Assembly (NCBI GenBank): GCA_021234155.1
Contig: JAJEKV010000063.1
Location: forward strand, 1,584,947-1,648,946
Source: Isoetes taiwanensis
Lineage: Eukaryota > Streptophyta > Lycopodiopsida > Isoetales > Isoetaceae
Length of the DNA stretch: 64,000 nt
Direction of reading: 5' to 3'
In this document: in pieces, positions 57,749-64,000 of the stretch
Layout: the number at the start of each line of letters is the position of its first letter
Position numbering within the stretch: the first letter of the stretch is position 1
Made by a program: the position numbers and the translations under genes
The notes under the pieces: model-generated
Databases searched by the model: none
Seen by the model: the letters and a program-made list of their open reading frames with translations, nothing else
What the model was told of the DNA's origin: nothing

Positions 57749-59589
57749 ACGGTCCCATATCTTCTGTATTTCTTGTTCTCATATGATAAACAAGCTTTAA
57801 AATATGCCATGCATGCATCTCAATTATTGATTTGCTAATGCACATAGTAGAGTGATTACCGCTAGAACTAAAACCCTGCCCTTTCGAGTTTTCAAGGAAG
57901 CCTCCACAGTAATTACCCGACTATGGCATAGGCATAAAAATTGCCACATTGGCATATAATCTACATCTTTTTCCACAGAAATAGTGGACAACTACTGTTC
58001 TTGCCTCTTCAAGTCTTCTCTTAGCTCCACAAAGCTTCCTACTGGTGGGTGTCTCCATGCAACAATGCACTGCAACATTCTACAAACACAAAAAAAACAA
58101 GTATAAATTTCCAATTCCACATACATAGGAGCATATTATTAATCTTAGTGCATCATTCACTATATTAATACAACAACAAGAGTCTCTAATTGCCCCAAAC
58201 CTTAATTGCATACCATATGATTGGACCATGCACCACAACTAACATGACCAATACCGCAGGCCATCACATTCAATCATTCACTTGCACTACACAAAGACTA
58301 ATAACCAAGGCCAACCAGCAGTACTTATAGAGAACTTGATATCCATAAGCCTTTACAGTTCATGGTGCTCTTAAAGTTTCGTGTATCAGTACATTTCTTC
58401 TTACAACAATGGTCTTCAACTTAGATTCTTCGATATGGAATGTTTCACACACTTTCTTCACTTGGTATTTTCTTCATATATTCATAGATTCCTTTTTTAT
58501 TTTGTTTTCTTTTCTATTTCTTTTTCTATTTCTATTCCTTTTTTTTGTTTTGTTTTCTATTTCTACTTCAGATTTCAAGATCCAGTATTAATGGTTCACC
58601 CTCCTTCTCTCATTACCTTACCACTTTTATAATATTTAGCCCGCTCGTACTTAACGTTATGGCTCTCGACTATGGCTTTGGACTTCTGCTCTTCTTCTTC
58701 TTCTTCTTCTTCTTAGCCTCGGGCGGCACACGTGTTAGTTACTCAGGATGAAAAGTTCTAGATAAGCACACCTATTAGCCTCAAGCTGTTAATTCCATTG
58801 CAAGGCCCACAAATAATTAATTGGTTCTAGCCTGGTCAATATTGATTGTGCTAATCATGAAGCATCATCCTCTCATGGTTGTGCATTATAAACCCCACTT
58901 AAATGCAAATTTAAATTCTTTAGAATAATTCTATACGATCATATTGTTACTACCCTCCTTATAAACACATCCATTTTATCTCTTATATATTTATCTTCCC
59001 AATTTGCACATGGCTTAACAAAATTACAAATAGATAGGAACGATCACACCTGTCATGCTCAGATTTTGTATATTCTTCTCATTCTCTATGATTTGGCTTC
59101 TTTTTACTCCAAATATTAGTAGTTACACAAGAAACAAGTAATTTAAGCAAAACTTAACAGAAATCTCCCCCTTAGATATACTATAGAACAACACACGCAT
59201 CGTGCAAAACGCCGTCTTGGGCGTAGGATCATTTTACCCTGGACTTGGGGATCCTGGAGGACGGGATCCCTCGGAGGTGTGATCTGGAGGACGGAATCCC
59301 AACTCACTGTGCATAAAATTGTGGCCCCTTATAAGGAAAACCCGAGCTTTTTTTAGTTCATTTTTCTACCTCAATTCTCTACCTAATCGGATGGGATAAC
59401 TTTAGGTAGGAGCCAAGGAGGAATTGCAGCGAGCGTCGTTGCTATCAGAGATCAACCATGGGGCCAAAAATTAATCCTAGATTGCATAGTCACCCATTAA
59501 CTGCGCAGTTAACGGCGGCATCCCGAAGGAGAGGATCCCGTTGACTGCGGGATCCCAGAGGAGGGGATCCCATGTGGGGATCTCAGAGG
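57749..59589. other. no recognisable gene
   Basis: Low-complexity T/TTTCT-rich tract at 58485-58565 and (CTT)n at 58690-58716. A degenerate GGATCCC/GAGGACGGGATCCC-rich stretch lies at 59245-59595. No gene. Confidence 0.55.
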
Positions 59590-59850
59590 ACTGGTTCAAA
59601 TGCAGGGTAAGATTATCTCATGTCGTTGTCTTGTTTTGACAGAGGCTTCGACCCACTTAGCAAAAAGTCCTTGAGAATAAAAATGTATCGAGCACGTGTG
59701 TTCCGAGCTGGAGGGTCGATGGGTCCAACAAAGTCCATTCCCCATTTACTGAAAGGAGGTGGCGTGTCGATGGGTATCAACGGAAGAGCATCACGAGCCG
59801 TGGGTTAGCCTATCCGTTACGCGCTGAATGCCCTGGCAATAGTAACCAAT
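59590..59850 (-). pseudogene. Ty3/gypsy integrase core fragment
   Basis: The minus strand reads PPPFSKWGMDFVGPIDPPA, the region of the first catalytic Asp, then RYIFILKD and AKWVEASVKT. It is homologous to 47480-47600 of the complete gypsy element, but better preserved at this Asp. No LTR nearby; a short insertion or relic. Confidence 0.75.
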
Positions 59851-59945
59851 CAGAACAAAGCTGCAATATCCAACATTAAAGACAAGGTACAAGGAATAGA
59901 AGGCATTTTCAGTTTCAGGGGAAGGCTTAAGCCCTAAGCGAAAGA

Positions 59946-61090
59946 GTGTTTCAGGATAAAAAGAATATTTCTTTGCAAGATAAGAAAATGGAATTGAAGA
60001 AAAAGGTTAAACTGGTGGAGGAGAATGAAGCAAGAGCCTTAGCAATCAAAAGCATGTCCAAGTATATTAATGGCATGGATAAAAGAAGCTCTGCTTTCTT
60101 TTCCAGAACAGCTAAGAGCAGAATTTCTCAACAATTATATAGTTAAGGTTAAAACAGGTAATGGGATTTGAAATGAACACACATAGATACTGAATGCCCC
60201 ATGAGCTCTTCCCCAAGCCTCTTTATAGCTAGCAAACCCACCAAGAATACAGTAAGTATTTGATAATTATCAAGTTAATGAGGCCACCCTAAATGATTAC
60301 CTCAATAGGATTCCAATGGAGTCACAGACTATGAAAGAGAAAGACATATTGGCTACACCAGGTGAAAAAGCGTTTTGGGACACACTTAAATCTATGGCCA
60401 CAGACAAGAGTTATGACCCAGATGGATTCCAACATGAATTTTGTGTTGAATTTTGGAAATTGATGAAAGATGATCTCGGCATCTTATTACAAGGAGGATG
60501 GAAGGCTAAAACTTTGAATCTAGCCATCAATGCAGGCTAGACATCAATGCAGGCTAGACCACCCTGATCCTCAAATCTGATAGCCCCTTGCAATTAGTTG
60601 ATTATAGACCTATTTCCTTAACCAATACTAGCTACAAAGTCTAAGCTATAATCTTGGCAAATATGATGAAGGACAACTTCAATAGATCATTAGTCCATGT
60701 GAGTTAGCTATTCTTTCTCAAAGGAACATCTTGGACAATTAGATAGGGACAGTAGAAAGTCTGCATTGAAATAAATTGTCAGGGCAAAATTGCATGCGCC
60801 TCAAATTAGACTGTTAAAGAACCTATGATGCTACAAGTTGGCAATTTCTGGAGAAAGCCATGGCCCATTTGGGATTTTTTGAAAATGTCTACAAGAAACT
60901 ATGGGGCTTTAATCTTACAACATTATCGGCTCTGATCATTAATGGTACCCCATCCAAGATATTCCAATGTAAGTGTGGTGTCTGATAGGGATGTCTATTA
61001 TCCACATTCTTGTTTTTAATTGTTTCTGAAATAGTGACCAAGATGGCCACCTGCATGCAAAGTAAAAAAGAAATAAACTATTTAGAGCTG
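59946..61090 (+). pseudogene. LINE reverse transcriptase, decayed
   Basis: 59946-60143 reads a pre-RT segment (KYINGMDKRSSAFFSRTAKS). 60316-60540 has SYDPDGFQHEFCVEFWKLMK (RT block around the PDG motif). Next, LILKSDSPLQLVDYRPISLT lies in another frame, then FLEKAMAHLGFFENVYKKLW and IINGTPSKIFQCKCGV with GCLLSTFLFLIVSE. This is the ordered motif set of plant LINE RT. The catalytic F/Y-ADD box was not found. Several stops and shifts. Confidence 0.85.
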
Positions 61091-61254
61091 CCCAAAGATA
61101 ATGGCAATTTTTCCAACCAAATCAAAGCAGATCCGAGAAGTAAAATTATGAGCTTTGATCAAACGAGCTCAAAAAGCTAAGGCTTACACAAAATGTTATA
61201 GATAAAATGAGAATTCTAGTATGTTCCAGCAGAAATAGGGTCAATAGAAAGGCT

Positions 61255-61400
61255 TTCTAATATGTAGCATAATAACAGGGGGGTTTTTTTGTGTTTTTGT
61301 ACGCTTTTCACAAAGGTTTTCCTAAGATTTCATGGCGTATTCGAATGGATGTACTAATGCGTACATCTAGAGTGCACCATTTCTTAGTCGTTGATTTAGC
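61255..61400 (+). repeat. dispersed repeat, partner at 1195-1345
   Basis: See the partner entry. It begins TATGTAGCATAATAACAGGGG. Confidence 0.5.
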
Positions 61401-61568
61401 TTTTTTTTTTTCAATGGTCCAACATCCAAGGGCTCACAACAAAAGCCCTCTTTTTATTTTAGGGCTGAACATGCAAGCCTCGTGGATAGCATGGCATTCT
61501 TGCAAAAAATTAATGTTCTTGTGATCAGAGTGGAAACAGATTTGGAGTGGCGAGGATGATGATGCGGC

Positions 61569-61746
61569 CTGACTTGCAAAATTTGTCATCCGTCTCCTTG
61601 TAGATGCTTCCTCTTATATTTTAGGGTTTAGGGCAAGACTCAACGCCAGGCGTGAGCATTCGTGGATTGAAGCAGTCCGAATAACCGGATTTGTGATGCT
61701 ACCATGGCGACTTGCAAAATTTGTCATCCGTCTCCTTGTAGATGCT
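61569..61746 (+). repeat. direct duplication flanking a telo-box-like motif
   Basis: GACTTGCAAAATTTGTCATC plus 19 following bases occurs at about 61569-61607 and 61708-61746. Between the copies lies TTTTAGGGTTTAGGG (about 61619-61633). An ATG at 61696 opens a frame (MLPWRLAKFVIRLLVDAFLS) that looks like a leader, ending before a GT donor-like GACAGGTAAAG at 61795. This could be a first exon, but no downstream exon was matched. Confidence 0.5.
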
Positions 61747-61939
61747 TTTCTTTCACTATTTTCCATGGCTGTTCTTGCAGATTCGTGGGAGACAGGTAAA
61801 GTGATTGGAGCATGTTACATAGATAAGCAGCATCGGGTAGCCAGGGAAATGCTATGGGGCTTAAATCATCGGGTGGCCAACATCGGGTAGCTATTGAATG
61901 CTTTTGCCCTGCGTCTTCCGGCCTAGCTTGCCCTGTTTG

Positions 61940-62290
61940 ATCTCGAACCACCTATGGCATTGGGTAAAACTGAGTTAGTGTTGGAGTATGCTTACAGAAA
62001 CATCCAGAATTACAAAATGGTCTTTGTGGGGTGCGAGGGGTGAAGATCGTTACCTACATCAAAATTACCTTACTCTCTCCTCTTTGCTTGCAAAAGTTTG
62101 TAGTTATCATGTTTGGAGGGGGCAGATATGATATCTTTGATGAAAGGTAATAAAGTCTTTCCTGAGCAAGAATTATCCGCATTAGGCAAAATTGCAGAAA
62201 AGCTTGGCAACTTGACTTTCGCTCTATTCATTGTTAGTAAACTTCTGGAACTTTCAATTCTTCCTTCACGGTTATTTGATGATTGAGAAA
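61940..62290 (+). pseudogene. STAND/NB-ARC-like ATPase relic
   Basis: One plus-strand frame reads ALGKTELVLEYAYRNIQNYK, which resembles a P-loop of the G-x-GKT-(Q/E)LALEYAYR type found in NB-ARC/TPR ATPases. After stops, FPEQELSALGKIAEKLGNLT and FALFIVSKLLELSILPSRLF resemble the GxP-like helix region (LAEKLGNLPLALALA). Only these two blocks are recognisable and both are interrupted. The first Gly of the P-loop is lost. Confidence 0.5.
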
Positions 62291-62929
62291 GGACGAGAGG
62301 ATCAATCTTGGGCAGACACAATATCACGAAGCTTAGTCCTTTTGTGTTGGCGGTTGTTGAACTCTTGCTTTAACCTTAAGTGAACAGGTGGCTATAAACA
62401 TGGCTTGGAGTACGTCTGGCTGGCTCCGTGTCCCATCCCCTAAACCTGTTGGCTTGTATTTGCTGCAGAGTGTGGAAGAAAATCATTTGGTTTGAAATTA
62501 ATGGAATGGTGTAAAAGCGCCAAGGTTCTTTGTTATGCTCCCGAACATAAAAAAGGATATCAAGCGGGCTTGCTCCTACCATACTTAGTGTTGCTCCATA
62601 TGCGGCCCGGTACCCAATTTGCTTAGTTGTATGGCTTCAATTGAGAATGTTATGTGATGCATATGTTCTTTGGTTCCAAATTTTTGATTGAGCACGCAAC
62701 TTTTTCTTCTGAGTTCACTTCTTCTACAATGGTTGAAATTTGAAGAAAATTTATTAAGTGGGCTAGAAATCAGCACAATGGTAGATGGGTTTCAAGGCGA
62801 GAGAAAAAGCAATTATTATTTCTATGGTTCGTTCAAATGCTCTCACGAGAGGTGAGCAGCAAATATTTTACGTATGTGAAGTTCTTTCAAGTTAGCACCC
62901 CGCACCACGAGGAACATGTCTTAAGCTGT

Positions 62930-63447
62930 TGGAGGATATGGTGGCGTTGGAAGAAGACATGCGATTATCGATACCTTACTACTTGACCAATTCAATGGGA
63001 CTATCAAACATTTGGATACTATTGAGCCACCTTCTCCAAGAATGGGACAGGGGGCTTTTGTCTTAGGTGATAAGATGTGGGTGATAGGTGGGAGGGAGGA
63101 TCCAAGCACCCCTCTCCAAGAAGTTATGGTCCTTGACATAGATATGTTGTAGGCATCGCCATGCAGGTGCATCGCTTGGTTCAAGAATCTACATTCATGG
63201 GGGTTGAGGAAGATCTGTAGCTTATGGTGACCTGCGAGTGTTGGATACCCACTTGAGACATTGGTCATTACTTGAATGTAGAGGCAACATACCATTTCCA
63301 CGGTATTCACATTCATTAATTGCAATTGGTAACAAACTTTACACGTTTGGTGGATTTGATGGCGCCATTATCTTTGGTGATATTTATATGTTTGACATCT
63401 CCACATGTACATGGACGAAGGAGACCACAATTGGTGGCAAATTCTAA
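62930..63447 (+). pseudogene. Kelch-repeat protein, truncated
   Basis: Kelch repeats form beta-propellers used for protein binding. First part: VGGYGGVGRRHAIIDTLLLD, PPSPRMGQGAFVLGDKMWVI, GGREDPSTPLQEVMVLDID (62930-63149). After a possible intron come HLRHWSLLECRGN and PFPRYSHSLIAIGNKLYTFG with GFDGAIIFGDIYMFDISTCT (63238-63447). Each repeat has the PR-H-G, GG and W signature. The frame ends at TAA 63447, and an unrelated repeat element begins about 80 bp later, so the gene's 3' part is lost or displaced. Confidence 0.75.
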
Positions 63448-63528
63448 AATATTTTTTATAACTTGAGTATGTGGTGCAGCACCATAGTTTTTTTTCAATG
63501 CGTTTATCTTGTTTTTTTTTGTCGATTT

Positions 63529-63974
63529 TGTTAGGGCCCGAAGGGCCCAAATTTTTTTTTTTTAACTACCAGCATATAACTAACAGTAACATTATTAATA
63601 CAAACTATTGCATCCAACACATTTAAATGAAAATCCCCCTGAAACCCCCTTTGGTTTGGGTGTATATTCACACGGGGGTTACGAGGGGGCGGAGAGCCCT
63701 TAAAAACTTATAATACATGTACAAAATTAACGCCATTAAGTACATTCCCTCAAATCTTATAGTATTTTGCAAACCTCAAATGTCAAACATTATTAATACA
63801 AACTATTGCATCCAACACATTTAAATGAAAATCCCCCTGAAACCCCCTTTGGTTTGGGTGTATATTCACACGGGGGGTTACGTAGGGCAGCGAGAGCCCT
63901 TAAAAACATATAATACATGTACAAAATTAACGCCATTAAGTACATTCCCTCAAATCTTATAGTATTTTGCAAAC
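63529..63974 (+). repeat. repeat of the 2862-3876 family, two tandem 198-bp units
   Basis: Begins AGGGCCCGAAGGGCCC as at 3118. Units start at about 63588 and 63786; each has TTGCATCCAACACATTTAAA, CCCCCTGAAACCCCC, TATTCACACGGGG and ATAATACATGTACAAAATTA. The second unit is nearly complete at the window edge. Confidence 0.85.
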
Positions 63975-64000
63975 CATTAAGTACATTCCAGATTCAAATG

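Noticed and set aside
58381-58751. Hydrophobic plus ORFs that look like membrane proteins.
   Set aside because: Produced by T-rich low-complexity DNA (TTTTCTATTTC runs).
1-64000. CRISPR array, operon or bacterial features.
   Set aside because: No regularly spaced direct repeats of that kind; introns and transposon types show nuclear plant DNA.

Overview
This is nuclear DNA of a land plant. Reasons: spliceosomal GT-AG introns, an R2R3-MYB gene with the classical 130-bp middle exon, a cytosolic ribosomal protein eL15 gene with telo-box promoter motifs, a plant-type acid lipase, and plant-type Helitron, Ty3/gypsy, LINE and DDE_1 elements. Introns are mostly short (about 65-130 bp). The mix of DDE_1 and STAND-type relics reminds me of non-seed plants (lycophyte, moss or fern), but this is only an impression and the species cannot be fixed from the window.

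Three genes look intact. They are an R2R3-MYB factor (minus, 6370-5243, 3 exons, 268 aa), RPL15/eL15 (plus, 13405-14318, 4 exons, 204 aa) and an acid lipase (minus, 17491-15413, 9 exons, 390 aa). A small ORF with a histone-H3-like N-terminus (32427-32744) may be a fourth. Apart from a few unassigned ORFs, the rest is transposons, repeats and gene relics.

Region by region. 1-5.2 kb: unassigned DNA with a 1-kb inverted-repeat element whose family recurs at the extreme right end. 5.2-6.4 kb: MYB. 9.6-11.9 kb: LINE relic, then a decayed DDE_1 (pogo/Tigger-like) transposase. 13.3-17.5 kb: eL15 and lipase. 18-24 kb: a foldback hairpin, tRNA-derived SINE-like pieces and exon fragments including the C-terminus of plastid ribosomal protein S20. 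24.5-29.3 kb: a Helitron whose helicase half is open but whose Rep half is broken. The Helitron lies between two outward-facing GC-hairpin repeats (19.8 and 30.4 kb). 31-34.5 kb: PPR relic, H3-tail-like ORF, GNAT pseudogene. 36.2-40.6 kb: a large zinc-finger gene of a transposon-like family I recognise but cannot name. 42.1-53.2 kb: a complete Ty3/gypsy element (581/586-bp LTRs, 5-bp target duplication GCAGG) with an extra sense ORF downstream of integrase. 54-55 kb: a 1.1-kb non-autonomous inverted-repeat element. 56.1-57.5 kb: saccharopine-dehydrogenase-like pseudogene. 59.6-61.1 kb: gypsy integrase and LINE fragments. 61.9-63.4 kb: STAND ATPase relic and a truncated Kelch-repeat gene.

The genes form no operon or pathway; the MYB, eL15 and lipase genes are independent units. 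The most useful leads are the inverted-repeat-bounded Helitron segment, the unnamed zinc-finger transposon family, the gypsy extra ORF, and LTR differences concentrated at CTG sites, which may be sequencing artefacts rather than mutation.
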